A stretch of 64,000 nt of DNA from Marinobacterium_A aestuariivivens (GCF_042661465.1 NZ_JBHSWE010000001.1:1364001-1428000); one strand, 5' to 3'. Shown: positions 9,569 through 18,691, counted from the first letter of the stretch. The notes: generated by a model not told the origin, from the letters alone. Program-made: numbers and translations.

Positions 9569-11029
9569 TCAGGCGCCCTCGGGACGGTAGACCTTGACGT
9601 TGCTGTAACCTCTCTCCTGCAGCTGGTGCGCCTGCATCTGGCTCATGACGCCTTTTTCGCAGTACAGCAGGTATTCCTTGTCGGCATCGAACTGCTCGGC
9701 GGCAGTGCCAAGCTTGAAGAACGGGATGGAGAGTATTTCGCAGCCCGGCATATTCAGCGGCTTCTTCTCCTGCTCATGATTCGCGCGAATGTCGACAATA
9801 ATCTGGTTCTCGCCCACCCGGGTCAGCGCCTCGACGGTGGCATGGGCATTGACGTCCTCGACAATATCGTCGATCGCGATCACCTGGACACGCTTCAGCG
9901 CCTGCTCCAGCACCTCGTAATCGAAATGCCCCTCCTCTTCCAACACCCGGTCCAGCTTGGCCCGGGTGGTTGGACGGTCCGAGATCACGCCGCAATACTC
10001 GGGCATGCCCTTGGCGAATTCGAAGGTGCCGATGCTCTTCGACAGGTCGACGATCTCCTGCTTGTCCATGGTCACCAGCGGGCGGATCACCAGCTTTTTC
10101 GTCACCTGGTCGATGATCGCCAGGTTCGGCAGGGTCTGGCTCGAGACCTGGGCGATGCTCTCGCCGGTCACCAGTGCATCGATCTTCATGAAATCCGCGA
10201 CCCGCTCGGCCGCACGCAGCATCATGCGCTTGAGAATCACGCCCATGTGGGAGTGATGGACGCTCTGCAGGATCTCGCCCACCACCTCCTCGAACGGCAC
10301 GGTGATGAACTTCACCCGGGCGCTGGAGCCGTACTTCTGCCACAGATAGAGTGCCACCTGCTTGACCCCGATCTCGTGGGCATGACCACCGAGATTGAAG
10401 AAGACGAAGTGTGTCTTGCAGCCCCGGCGCATGGTCATGTAGGACGCGACCACGGAATCGAAACCGCCCGAGATCAGCGACAGCACCGGCTCCTGGGTCC
10501 CCAGCGGAAAACCGCCGAGGCCTGGATGCCGCTCGGTGACGATAAACAGCCGGTCCTGCTGAATTTCGACATCGACATAAAGATCGGGGTTATGGACATC
10601 CACTCCGGCCGCCTCGGTATGCTGATTCAGCCCGCCGCCGATATAGCGCTCCATCTCGACCGAAGTGAAGTCGTGCTTGCCGCTGCGCTTGACCCTGACC
10701 TTGAAGGTCCTGCCCTTCAGCAGCTCGGCATAGGCATCACGGGTGCGCTCGTAGGCATCGTGGAAGTCCACCAGCGGAAACTCGCGCACCTCGAGGAACG
10801 CCTGAATACCCGGTGTACGGCTGAGCACCGAGACCACCTCATCGCGCAATACCTCGTTGCCATCGCCGCAATGCACGTCGATCCGGTCCCAGGTGGTCTT
10901 GACCCTGATACCCTCGTCAACCCGGCGCAGCATCACGTCCAGATTGGTGCCCAGACGCTGAATCAGACGCTTGCGCACCGGACGGCTCTTGATGGTGATT
11001 TCGGGAAACAGCTTGACGATAAATTTCAT
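9569..11029 (-). CDS. thiI: ThiI, tRNA 4-thiouridine synthase with rhodanese domain
   Basis: 486 residues, almost the length of E. coli ThiI (482). Residues 1-165 form the NFLD/THUMP RNA-binding region, then the adenylating PP-loop SGGFDSVVASYM near residue 185. The conserved disulfide Cys lies in MPEYCGVIS near 344, and the C-terminal rhodanese domain carries the persulfide Cys in LLYCEKGVMS near 456. ThiI receives sulfur from IscS and makes s4U8 in tRNA; the rhodanese domain also serves thiamine thiazole synthesis in enterics. The frame is intact with ATG at 11029. It is monocistronic here, beside the tRNA cluster. Confidence 0.95.
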   Translation of the reverse strand: MKFIVKLFPEITIKSRPVRKRLIQRLGTNLDVMLRRVDEGIRVKTTWDRIDVHCGDGNEVLRDEVVSVLSRTPGIQAFLEVREFPLVDFHDAYERTRDAYAELLKGRTFKVRVKRSGKHDFTSVEMERYIGGGLNQHTEAAGVDVHNPDLYVDVEIQQDRLFIVTERHPGLGGFPLGTQEPVLSLISGGFDSVVASYMTMRRGCKTHFVFFNLGGHAHEIGVKQVALYLWQKYGSSARVKFITVPFEEVVGEILQSVHHSHMGVILKRMMLRAAERVADFMKIDALVTGESIAQVSSQTLPNLAIIDQVTKKLVIRPLVTMDKQEIVDLSKSIGTFEFAKGMPEYCGVISDRPTTRAKLDRVLEEEGHFDYEVLEQALKRVQVIAIDDIVEDVNAHATVEALTRVGENQIIVDIRANHEQEKKPLNMPGCEILSIPFFKLGTAAEQFDADKEYLLYCEKGVMSQMQAHQLQERGYSNVKVYRPEGA

Positions 11030-11137
11030 GCAGGGGACCAGGGCACTGAACGGAAGAACGGAGGCCGGCTATTATACCGCAACCAAGGGGCCGATGGGCA
11101 AAGTGGTGAGCGTGAGGCGTGACCAGTACCGGGCATC

Positions 11138-11294
11138 GTAGGTTGGGTAGAGTGGCGTAGCCGCGAAACCCAACAAGCGCTCTGCCGGCCGACACCCATC
11201 GATCTGCAATGCGATCGATATGACGGATTTCGCGATGCCCGGAAATCGGAGTGACGTTGAGATCGATGCGCGTGCATCGCTCTATCCATCCTAC
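11138..11294. repeat. Dispersed element with GTAGG...CCTAC ends
   Basis: 157 bp bounded by GTAGGTTGGGTAGAG and CTCTATCCATCCTAC, which form imperfect terminal inverted repeats. The interior word CGATCTGCAA-GCGATCGATATGACGG recurs in a relative at 31016-31177 and, inverted, near 61650-61700. It has no coding capacity, so a small non-autonomous mobile element is possible. Confidence 0.7.
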
Positions 11295-11325
11295 AATTCC
11301 GGATACTTGGGAAATCTTTGGAAAA

Positions 11326-12205
11326 TGGCGCGCCCGGCACGATTCGAACGTGCGACCGCCTGGTACCGCGGAGCTTATGGAAAGCCCAGGTACTCTATCC
11401 GGACGGATTTGGATACGTAACGATTTTTGAGAAGATGGCGCGCCCGGCACGATTCGATCGTACGACCGCCTGGTACCGCGGAGCTTATGGAAAGCCCGGG
11501 TACTCTATCCGGACGGATTTGGATACGTAACGATTTTTGAGAAGATGGCGCGCCCGGCACGATTCGATCGTACGACCGCCTGGTACCGCGGAGCTTATGG
11601 AAAGCCCGGGTACTCTATCCGGACGGATTTGGATACGTAACGATTTTTGAGAAGATGGCGCGCCCGGCACGACTCGAACGTGCGACCGCCTGGTACCGCG
11701 GAGCTTATGGAAAGCCCAGGTACTCTATCCGGACGGATTTGGATACGTAACGATTTTTGAGAAGATGGCGCGCCCGGCATGATTCGATCGTACGACCGCC
11801 TGGTACCGCGGAGCTTATGGAAAGCCCAGGTACTCTATCCGGACGGATTTGGATACGTAACGATTTTTGAGAAGTTGGCGCGCCCGGCACGATTCGATCG
11901 TAGGACCGCCTGGTACCGCGGAGCTTATGGAAAGCCCAGGTACTCTATCCGGACGGATTTGGATACGTAACGATTTTTGAGAAGATGGCGCGCCCGGCAT
12001 GATTCGATCGTACCACCGCCTGGTACCGCGGAGCTTATGGAAAGCCCAGGTACTCTATCCGGACGGATTTGGATACGTAACGATTTTTGAGAAGTTGGCG
12101 CGCCCGGCACGATTCGAACGTGCGACCGCCTGGTACCGCGGAGCTTATGGAAAGCCCAGGTACTCTATCCGGACGGATTTGGATACGTAACGATTTTTGA
12201 GAAGT
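11326..12205 (-). repeat. Eight tandem 110-bp units derived from tRNA-Arg
   Basis: Units start at 11326, 11436, 11546, 11656, 11766, 11876, 11986 and 12096; each is exactly 110 bp. On the minus strand every unit keeps the 3' part of tRNA-Arg(ACG): GGATAGAGTACC, the anticodon stem, the variable region, the T arm and CGGGCGCGCCA. The 5' acceptor strand is missing, and the 7-nt anticodon loop is replaced by 22 nt (from GCTTTCC to CGCGGTA) containing its own small hairpin. Units 1, 4 and 8 keep an intact T arm; the others carry substitutions such as TTC to ATC. The units cannot fold as normal tRNAs. The array abuts an intact tRNA-Arg at 12206, so it probably arose from that gene family. Confidence 0.92.
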
Positions 12206-12282
12206 TGGCGCGCCCGGCACGATTCGAACGTGCGACCGCCTGGTTCGTAGCCAGGTACTCTATCCAGCTGAGCTACGGGCGC
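12206..12282 (-). tRNA. tRNA-Arg(ACG), copy 3 in transcription order
   Basis: 77 nt including the encoded CCA. The acceptor GCGCCCG/CGGGCGC, D arm, anticodon arm CCTGG-CTACGAA-CCAGG and T arm GCACG-TTCGAAT-CGTGC are all intact. Anticodon ACG reads CGN arginine codons after conversion to inosine. It directly precedes the degenerate array on the transcribed strand. Confidence 0.97.
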
Positions 12283-12358
12283 GTAACAGGTATGAGGACT
12301 ATTCAGGAAAGTTGACCACTTCTATCTAACTGGCGCGATCTGCAGGTTTTCAACCTTT

Positions 12359-12408
12359 GACCGCCTGGTACCGCGGAGCTCATGAGAGCCCAGGTACTCT
12401 ATCCAGCT
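12359..12408 (-). repeat. Isolated fragment of the tRNA-Arg-derived unit
   Basis: Between the last two intact tRNA-Arg genes lies a partial unit with the same anticodon-stem insertion. Its inner hairpin reads GCTC/GAGC instead of GCTT/AAGC, so one base pair has changed on both sides. The fragment keeps the CCAGCT end of the D arm, which the array units lack, so it looks closer to the ancestral form. Confidence 0.75.
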
Positions 12409-12420
12409 TCTTTTCGAAGT

Positions 12421-12497
12421 TGGCGCGCCCGGCACGATTCGAACGTGCGACCGCCTGGTTCGTAGCCAGGTACTCTATCCAGCTGAGCTACGGGCGC
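12421..12497 (-). tRNA. tRNA-Arg(ACG), copy 2
   Basis: Sequence identical over 77 nt to the copies at 12206 and 12578, with encoded CCA and anticodon ACG. It forms a cluster with tRNA-Ser as in E. coli serV-argVYZQ. Confidence 0.97.
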
Positions 12498-12577
12498 TTC
12501 CTGTATATCCCCAAGGGGACTAGCGGTTGATGCTTTTCTGCCTTGTTAGAGTCACTCTTTCGAGTCACTCTTATAAG

Positions 12578-12654
12578 TGGCGCGCCCGGCACGATTCGAA
12601 CGTGCGACCGCCTGGTTCGTAGCCAGGTACTCTATCCAGCTGAGCTACGGGCGC
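12578..12654 (-). tRNA. tRNA-Arg(ACG), copy 1
   Basis: Intact cloverleaf with anticodon ACG and encoded CCA, 10 nt downstream of tRNA-Ser on the minus strand. It is probably cotranscribed with tRNA-Ser and the other arginine tRNAs. Confidence 0.97.
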
Positions 12655-12664
12655 TTACAGAAAA

Positions 12665-12753
12665 TGGCGGTGAGAGAGGGATTCGAACCCTCGATACCCA
12701 GGAGGTATACACCCTTAGCAGGGGTGCGCCTTCAGCCACTCGGCCATCTCACC
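12665..12753 (-). tRNA. tRNA-Ser(GCT)
   Basis: Class II tRNA with a long variable arm: acceptor GGTGAGA/TCTCACC, anticodon loop CTGCTAA (anticodon GCT, codons AGC/AGU), T loop TTCGAAT and encoded CCA. It is first in the tRNA operon. Confidence 0.97.
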
Positions 12754-12768
12754 GCATCAACGGCGCGT

Positions 12769-12797
12769 ACTATACAAGACTGATTTTTAAAAGAAAA
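12769..12797 (-). promoter_or_regulatory. Probable tRNA operon promoter
   Basis: On the minus strand a TATAGT -10 box (12769-12774) is preceded by T-rich sequence with a poor -35 (TTTTCT) at 17-nt spacing. It is followed by a GC-rich discriminator (ACGCGCCG), the arrangement expected for a stringently controlled stable-RNA promoter just upstream of tRNA-Ser. Confidence 0.5.
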
Positions 12798-12812
12798 GGG
12801 AAAATTGAAATT

Positions 12813-13004
12813 TTATTCCTGTTCCTGGCTATCGCCGGATTTTTCGCGCTGGATGCGCTGGTAAATCTCTTCGCGATGAACAGAAACGTCCTTCGGTGCA
12901 TTGACACCTATACGGACCTGGTTGCCCTTGACGCCCAGCACGGTCACGGTGACGTCGTCGCCGACCATCAGGGTTTCGCCCACACGACGGGTTAGAATTA
13001 ACAT
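12813..13004 (-). CDS. csrA: CsrA/RsmA carbon storage regulator
   Basis: 63 residues beginning MLILTRRVGETLMVGDDVTV, the hallmark of CsrA. The RNA-binding strand residues (MLILTRR at the N-terminus and VHREEIYQRI at the C-terminus) are present. CsrA is a dimeric RNA-binding protein acting on GGA motifs in mRNA leaders; it controls carbon flux, motility and biofilm. The ATG at 13004 follows TAAGGAGATCCGACAG. The position between lysC/alaS and the tRNA-Ser/Arg cluster is conserved across gammaproteobacteria. The acidic tail (SGDSQEQE) is slightly longer than in E. coli. Confidence 0.96.
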   Translation of the reverse strand: MLILTRRVGETLMVGDDVTVTVLGVKGNQVRIGVNAPKDVSVHREEIYQRIQREKSGDSQEQE

Positions 13005-13227
13005 CTGTCGGATCTCCTTAAGCTTTCCTAGTACTGCAGGCCCGTGGATTCGTCGGCCAGCCGCTTTTTTCGAGAACCGTCCGCCGGTTCCATACCCCCA
13101 TGGCTCCACAGCCTGACGGACAATTCCAGACCCCTGCCTGCCCGGGCCACTGCGGCACGCAGACACCCGTGCACAAGCGAGGGTCATTTCAAGGCTGACT
13201 TAACTATAGCCTACTTCAACAACGCCA

Positions 13228-14463
13228 CTATTCGCTGACAGTATCGACCTTGTCGAGTTCGAATGCCGAATGCAGACCGCGTACGGCCAGCTCCAGATAC
13301 TTCTCGGCAATCACCACCGACACCTTGATTTCGGAGGTCGATATCATCTGGATATTGATGTTGTCCTGCGCCAGCGCATCGAACATCTTGCTGGCCACAC
13401 CGGCGTGGGAACGCATGCCGACGCCGACGATGGACACCTTGGCGATCTTGTTGTCCCCCAGTACCTCACGGGCCCCCAGCTCGGTACAGACCTGCCTGAG
13501 GATATCCTGCGCCTTGGCGAAGTCGTTACGATGCACGGTGAAGGTGAAGTCGGTGGTGCGGTCGTCGGCGACGTTCTGCACGATCATGTCGACTTCGATA
13601 TTGGCCCGGCTGATAGGCCCGAGAATGCGGGAGGCAACACCGGGAATATCGGGCACGCCCATCACGGTCAGTTTCGCTTCGTCACGGTTGAAAGCGATAC
13701 CGGAGATAACTGGTTTTTCCACTGTATCCTCATCCTCTATGGTAATCAGGGTGCCAGGGCCGTCCTGGAAACTGTGCAGCACGCGCAGCGGCACTTTGTA
13801 CTTGCCGGCGAATTCGACCGAGCGGATCTGCAGCACCTTCGATCCCAGGCTGGCCATCTCCAGCATCTCCTCGAAGGTGATCTTGTCGAGACGGGTCGCC
13901 CCCTCGACCACGCGGGGGTCGGTGGTGTATACGCCGTCGACGTCGGTATAGATCTGGCATTCGTCGGCCTTCAGCGCCGCGGCAAGAGCCACGCCGGTGG
14001 TATCGGAGCCGCCCCGGCCCAGGGTGGTGATATTGCCGTCAGGGTCGACGCCCTGGAAGCCGGCGACAACAACAACGCGCCCGGCTGCCAGGTCGCGGCG
14101 CATGCCATCCACTTCGATATCCTGAATCCGCGCCTTGTTGTGGGCACTGTCGGTCAGAATCTTGACCTGACTGCCGGTATAGGAACGGGCACCGACACCG
14201 CGCTTCTCCAGCGCCATGCACAGCAGCGCAATCGTGACCTGCTCACCGGTCGAAACCAGCACGTCCAGTTCGCGCGGATTCGGCGTGTCCTGAATGGCGT
14301 TCGCCAGCCCGATCAGGCGGTTGGTCTCGCCACTCATCGCCGATACCACGACCACCAGGTCGTGTCCCTCTTCGCGGAAGCGCTTGATCTTGTCCGCCAC
14401 CGCTTCGATTCGTTCTACAGTACCAACGGACGTCCCGCCGTATTTCTGTACAAATAGAGCCAT
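13228..14463 (-). CDS. lysC: Aspartate kinase (ACT-domain regulated)
   Basis: 411 residues, the length of monofunctional aspartokinase of the Pseudomonas type. The kinase domain shows VQKYGGTSVGTVERIE at the start, VVVVSAMSGETNRLIGL and TTLGRGGSDTTGVALAAAL; two C-terminal ACT domains follow (VMGVPDIPGVASRILGPI, VGVGMRSHAGVASKMFDAL, NIQMISTSEIKVSVV). It phosphorylates aspartate, the first step to lysine, threonine, methionine and diaminopimelate, and is feedback-inhibited through the ACT domains. The frame is intact. The gene lies between alaS and csrA, 191 nt after alaS, with a dispersed repeat in the gap. Confidence 0.95.
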   Translation of the reverse strand: MALFVQKYGGTSVGTVERIEAVADKIKRFREEGHDLVVVVSAMSGETNRLIGLANAIQDTPNPRELDVLVSTGEQVTIALLCMALEKRGVGARSYTGSQVKILTDSAHNKARIQDIEVDGMRRDLAAGRVVVVAGFQGVDPDGNITTLGRGGSDTTGVALAAALKADECQIYTDVDGVYTTDPRVVEGATRLDKITFEEMLEMASLGSKVLQIRSVEFAGKYKVPLRVLHSFQDGPGTLITIEDEDTVEKPVISGIAFNRDEAKLTVMGVPDIPGVASRILGPISRANIEVDMIVQNVADDRTTDFTFTVHRNDFAKAQDILRQVCTELGAREVLGDNKIAKVSIVGVGMRSHAGVASKMFDALAQDNINIQMISTSEIKVSVVIAEKYLELAVRGLHSAFELDKVDTVSE

Positions 14464-14498
14464 TTTCCTCTGTTCCTTATAAAGGCCCGCTGCTGACT

Positions 14499-14623
14499 GA
14501 CATCAAGTCGCCTTCGGCGCCTGTGATGGGTTCCCTGGTAATCCGCTCCTGCGTTTTCAGGATTCCCGCCATCCCTGGCGGTTACGCGGCGCCCGGAGGG
14601 CTGAGCCGCCAACCCATCCTACG
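14499..14623. repeat. Dispersed GGCGCC...AACCCATCCTAC element
   Basis: The alaS-lysC gap holds sequence shared with 61764-61872: CGGCGCCTrTGAyGGGTT, TTACGCGGCGCCCG and GCCGCyAACCCATCCTACG, in the same order and at similar spacing. No coding capacity. Confidence 0.65.
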
Positions 14624-14626
14624 TTT

Positions 14627-14654
14627 CTGTTCGCTGTAAACTGTTAACTCGCCG
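14627..14654. repeat. 7-nt periodic array flush with the alaS stop
   Basis: Four heptamers (CTGTTCG, CTGTAAA, CTGTTAA, CTCGCCG) end immediately before the alaS stop codon at 14655-14657. They share the CTGnnnn pattern of the array at 1568-1630. Confidence 0.65.
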
Positions 14655-17259
14655 TCAGAGTGCCGCTTCGAGCAGCCCCGGCACCGCCGCCAGCGCCGCC
14701 GGCAGAGCCGCCACGTCAGCGCCACCGCCCTGGGCCATATCCGGACGACCACCGCCCTTGCCGCCCACCCTGGCCGACAGCTCCCGAATCAGGTCGCCCG
14801 CCTTGACACGGCCGGTCAGATCCTTGGTGACACCGGCGACCAGGCTGACCTTGTCGTCCTGTGCCACGGCCAGCACGACCACACCGCTGCCAAGCTTGTT
14901 CTTGAGCTGGTCCAGGGTATCGCGCAGCGCCTTGGGCTCGACACCGTCGAGCTTCTCGACCAGCACCTTGACGCCCTTGACCTCAACCGCCCTGCCCACC
15001 AGCTCACCGCCCTGCAGGCTGGCCAGCTTGCCCTTGAGCTGTTCCAGCTCCTTCTCGAGCTGGCGGTTGCGATCCGACAGGCCGCGAACCTTGTCGACGA
15101 GGTTGTCGCGGCTGCCACGGGTCAGGCTGGCGATCTCGCTGCAGGTGTTTTCGAGCTGTCCGAGATAGGCCTCGGCACCGGCACCGGTCACCGCCTCGAT
15201 ACGGCGCACGCCGGAGGCGATACCGCTCTCGGCAACGACCTTGAGCAGACCGATATCACCGGTGCGGCGCACATGGGTACCACCGCAGAGCTCGGTGGAA
15301 AAGTTGTCGGAGCCCATGGACAGCACCCGCACCTGCTGGTCGTACTTCTCGCCGAACAGCGCCATCGCCCCCTGGACTTGGCCGCCTCGATATCCATGAT
15401 CTCGGTAGTGACCTCGGAGTTGGCCCGGATCTGGGCATTGACCATCTCCTCGACTTCGCGCAGTTGCTGCGGTGTCAGCGCCTCGAAGTGGGTAAAGTCG
15501 AAACGCAGGCGCTCGGCGTTCACGAGGGAGCCCTTCTGCAGCACATGTTCGCCGAGCACACGACGCAGCGCCTCGTGCAGCAGGTGGGTGGCGGAGTGGT
15601 TCAGCGCCGTGGCCTGACGACGGGCCCGATCGACCTCGGTCGCGACCTTGTCGCCGATTTTCAGCACGCCCTCGGCAACGCGGCCGTGGTGCAGATGGTT
15701 CTTGCCTTCCTTGCTGCAGTCCTCGACGGCGAACTCGCCGCGATCCCAGCGCAGGCGGCCGGAATCACCCACCTGACCGCCGGACTCGGCATAGAAAGGC
15801 GTATTGGAGAGCACCACGATGCCAGACTCGCCGGCCGACAGCTGGTGCACCGGCTCGCCTTCGCGGAACAGGGCTACGACGCTGGCGCTGTCTTCCAGCA
15901 ACTCGTAACCGCTGAAGGCGGTCTCGCCCTCGAGTTCGAGCCTGTCGTTGTAATCGACCGAGAAGGAGCCGGTGGCCCGAGCGCGCTGGCGCTGCTCGGC
16001 CATCGCCTGTTCGAACGCATCCATATCGACGCTCAGGCCGTGCTCGCGGGCGACATCGGCTGTCAGGTCAACCGGGAAGCCGTAGGTATCGTAGAGGCGG
16101 AACAGGGCATCGCCGGGAATCACGCTGCCGTCGAGTTCGTCGATCACCTGCTGCAGCAGACGCATGCCGTTGTCGAGGGTGCGGGCAAACTGCTGTTCTT
16201 CTTTCAACAGCACGCGCTCGACCTGGTCCTGCTGTTTGACCAGTTCGGGATAAGCGCCCCCATCTCGGCCACCAGGGCCGCCACCAGCTTGTGGAAGAAC
16301 GGTTCGCGGGCGCCGAGCTTGTTGCCGTGACGGATGGCGCGGCGGATGATGCGACGCAACACGTAACCGCGGCCTTCGTTCGACGGCAGCACGCCATCGG
16401 TGATCAGGAAGGAGCAGGAACGGATATGGTCCGCGATCACGCGCAACGACTTGCTGTCCAGATCATCGGTACCGACGGTTTCGGCCGCGGCCTTGAGCAG
16501 GTTCTGGAACAGGTCGATTTCGTAGTTGCTGTGCACACCCTGCAGCACTGCGGCGATGCGCTCAAGACCCATGCCGGTATCGACGGACGGGCGCGGCAGC
16601 GGCTCCATGGTGCCGTCGGCGGAACGGTTGTACTGCATGAAGACGACGTTCCAGATCTCGATATAGCGGTCGCCGTCTTCGTCCGGGCTGCCCGGAGGGC
16701 CACCGGCCACTTCCGGGCCGTGATCGAAAAAGATCTCGGTGCAGGGACCGCAAGGGCCGGTATCGCCCATGGCCCAGAAATTGTCTTCGTCGAGCCTGGA
16801 GAAACGCTCGGGGTCGATGCCGACCTCCTCTTTCCAGATGCGCTCGGCTTCGTCGTCGCTGTGGTGAACGGTGACCCAGAGACGCTCCTTCGGCAGTCCG
16901 AACACTTCGGTCAGCAGCGTCCAGGCGAAACCGATCGCCTCGCGCTTGAAGTAGTCGCCGAAGCTGAAGTTGCCCATCATCTCGAAGAAGGTGTGGTGTC
17001 GGGCGGTATAGCCGACGTTTTCCAGGTCGTTGTGCTTGCCGCCGGCACGGACACAGCGCTGCGCGGTCGTGGCACGGCTGTAATCGCGCTTGTCGTCGCC
17101 GAGAAAGACATCCTTGAACTGCACCATGCCCGCGTTGGTGAACAGCAGTGTCGGGTCATTGGCAGGAATCAGCGGGCTCGACGGCACGATTTCGTGGCCC
17201 TGCTGTTTGAAGTAGTCCAGGAAAGCCTGGCGAATCTCGGCACTCGTCATGTATTTCAT
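14655..17259 (-). CDS. alaS: Alanyl-tRNA synthetase
   Basis: About 868 residues, full length for AlaS. The class II catalytic core has TSAEIRQAFLDYFKQQGHEI, PLIPANDPTLLFTNAGMVQF and NVGYTARHHTFFEMMGNFSF. The editing domain carries the zinc-site motifs HSATHLLHEALRRVLG and CGGTHVRRTGDIG, and the C-Ala domain ends GGRPDMAQGGG. It charges tRNA-Ala and removes mischarged Ser/Gly. Two breaks, at the runs near 16257-16261 and 15368-15372, are each repaired by one G (AEMGGAYPELVKQQ; AKSRGAMALFGEKYD). As the gene is essential, these must be sequence errors. The start is taken at ATG 17259; ATG 17250 is possible. Confidence 0.94.
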
Positions 17260-17431
17260 TAGCACGAACCGTTACGGATGGTTGGTTGCTCGACTGGCTT
17301 CAGGGTGGCGTATTTTCCGGGCCTGAAACCCGGGCCGAAAGCCACGCAAAAATGGCGAGACAGTATATAACGTGGGCGAAAATTGTACGAACTTTTTTCC
17401 GATTTCGGCCTTGATTTACGCGGCTGGCGGC

Positions 17432-17884
17432 TTATTCCGCGTCGTCCTGCTCGAGCGCATAACGGGCCTGATCGGGACTGTAGCCGCGTGCGGTCAGATA
17501 GCGCATCCGCTTCGCCCAGGTCTGGCGGTCATCCCGTGCCACAGGCGGGAAGCGCCGCCGGGCCAGATCGCGGGCCTGCTCGAACCAGTCGACCGGCTCC
17601 TCGTCCAGAGCCTGCTGCCAGAGTTCCTGACCGATACCCTTGCGACCGAGATCGGACCGGATGCGCATCGGGCCAAAGCCCTGGGCCGCCTTGCTGCGAA
17701 GATAGCTGGCTGTGAAACGGGCGTCGCTGAGGTAACCCTCGTGCTGCAGCCGATCCAGCGCCTCCTGCAGTAACGCGCTGTCGCAGCGGGCCGCCAACTT
17801 CTGCTCCAGTTCTCGCCGGCTGTGCTCGCGTCGCGCCAGCAGGCGAATCGCCGCTGCCTTGATTTCCGTCTCCGTTTCGTACAT
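17432..17884 (-). CDS. recX: RecX regulator of RecA
   Basis: About 150 residues with the RecX three-helix repeats: IRLLARREHSRRELEQKLAA, LQHEGYLSDARFTASYLRSK, GQELWQQALDEEPVDWFEQA and YLTARGYSPDQARYALEQDD. RecX binds and dampens RecA filaments. The start is ATG 17884 after GGGGGAGTGGCC. In most gammaproteobacteria recX follows recA directly; here the 243 bases upstream hold no recA, and the next gene is an unrelated thioredoxin-like protein on the other strand. The recX-alaS adjacency is retained. Confidence 0.9.
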   Translation of the reverse strand: MYETETEIKAAAIRLLARREHSRRELEQKLAARCDSALLQEALDRLQHEGYLSDARFTASYLRSKAAQGFGPMRIRSDLGRKGIGQELWQQALDEEPVDWFEQARDLARRRFPPVARDDRQTWAKRMRYLTARGYSPDQARYALEQDDAE

Positions 17885-18127
17885 GGCCACTCCCCCTGAA
17901 AAGACAAGCAATGGTAAGGATAGATAAGTCCGGCGGCCAGCCGCTCCGTTGGCCGTCGCAACAAGCTGCTACTATTCAGAGGCGTCCTTGCACGGCGACT
18001 TTTCCGGATACAGACAGGCGCGGAATTCCCGGAGCACGTCGATGCCGGAGCTTCCCGAAACCTTCGGTGGAATTCGCTTCGCTCATTGCCACCCTACCCG
18101 TTGCTCCACAACGAACAGGAGATTCCC

Positions 18128-18691
18128 ATGGCCGTCACACCTTCGACAATGATGCCCCTTGGCACCCGCGCACCGGACTTCGAGCTGCTGAACGTTCTGA
18201 GCGGTGAGCCACTGACGCTGCAGGAGGGCGCCGGCGCCCAGGGCACCCTGGTCATCTTTATCTGCAACCATTGCCCTTTTGTGCGCCATATCGAGGACGC
18301 CCTGATTGAATTCGCCTGGGACTACCAGCCCCGCGGCATCAACGTCATCGCGATCTCGGCCAACGATGCCGCCGCCTTCCCCGACGACAGGCCCGAATGC
18401 ATGAAAGACCGGGCCTCGGCCAAGGGCTATCCTTTTCCCTACCTCTATGACGAGACCCAGGCGGTGGCCCGCGCCTATGACGCCGCCTGCACGCCGGACC
18501 TGTTTCTCTTCGACAGTCAGTTCAGATGCGTCTACCGCGGCCAGTTCGACGACTCGCGCCCCGGCAATGACCTTCCGGTCACCGGCCAGGACCTGCGCAG
18601 AGCCTGCGACGCCCTCTTTGCCGGCAACCCGGTGGACCCGGACCAGAAGCCGAGCAGCGGCTGCAACATCAAGTGGAAATCGGAAGCCTGA
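18128..18691 (+). CDS. Thioredoxin-fold (AhpC/TSA-like) protein
   Basis: 187 residues. The start at 18128 follows CAGGAGATTCCC. The pattern LGTRAPDFELLNVLSG, a redox CNHCPFVRHIE (CxxC) and TPDLFLFDSQFRCVYRGQFD is that of thioredoxin-family peroxiredoxin-like proteins. It has no signal peptide, so it should be cytoplasmic. It may reduce peroxides or disulfides; the substrate is unknown. It stands alone and is convergent with the antiporter gene, 21 nt away, with no clear terminator between. Confidence 0.85.
   Translation: MAVTPSTMMPLGTRAPDFELLNVLSGEPLTLQEGAGAQGTLVIFICNHCPFVRHIEDALIEFAWDYQPRGINVIAISANDAAAFPDDRPECMKDRASAKGYPFPYLYDETQAVARAYDAACTPDLFLFDSQFRCVYRGQFDDSRPGNDLPVTGQDLRRACDALFAGNPVDPDQKPSSGCNIKWKSEA

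Noticed and set aside
9626..11122. 498-codon ORF opposite thiI
   Set aside because: It is antisense to a fully conserved thiI and its composition is typical of reverse-frame translation.
11326..12205. CRISPR-like array
   Set aside because: The units are contiguous 110-bp repeats without unique spacers, are related to tRNA-Arg, and no cas gene is present.
11375..12220. Series of near-identical 61-63 codon ORFs on both strands
   Set aside because: They are translations of the 110-bp tRNA-derived repeat and only echo its period; they have no ribosome sites and no independent conservation.
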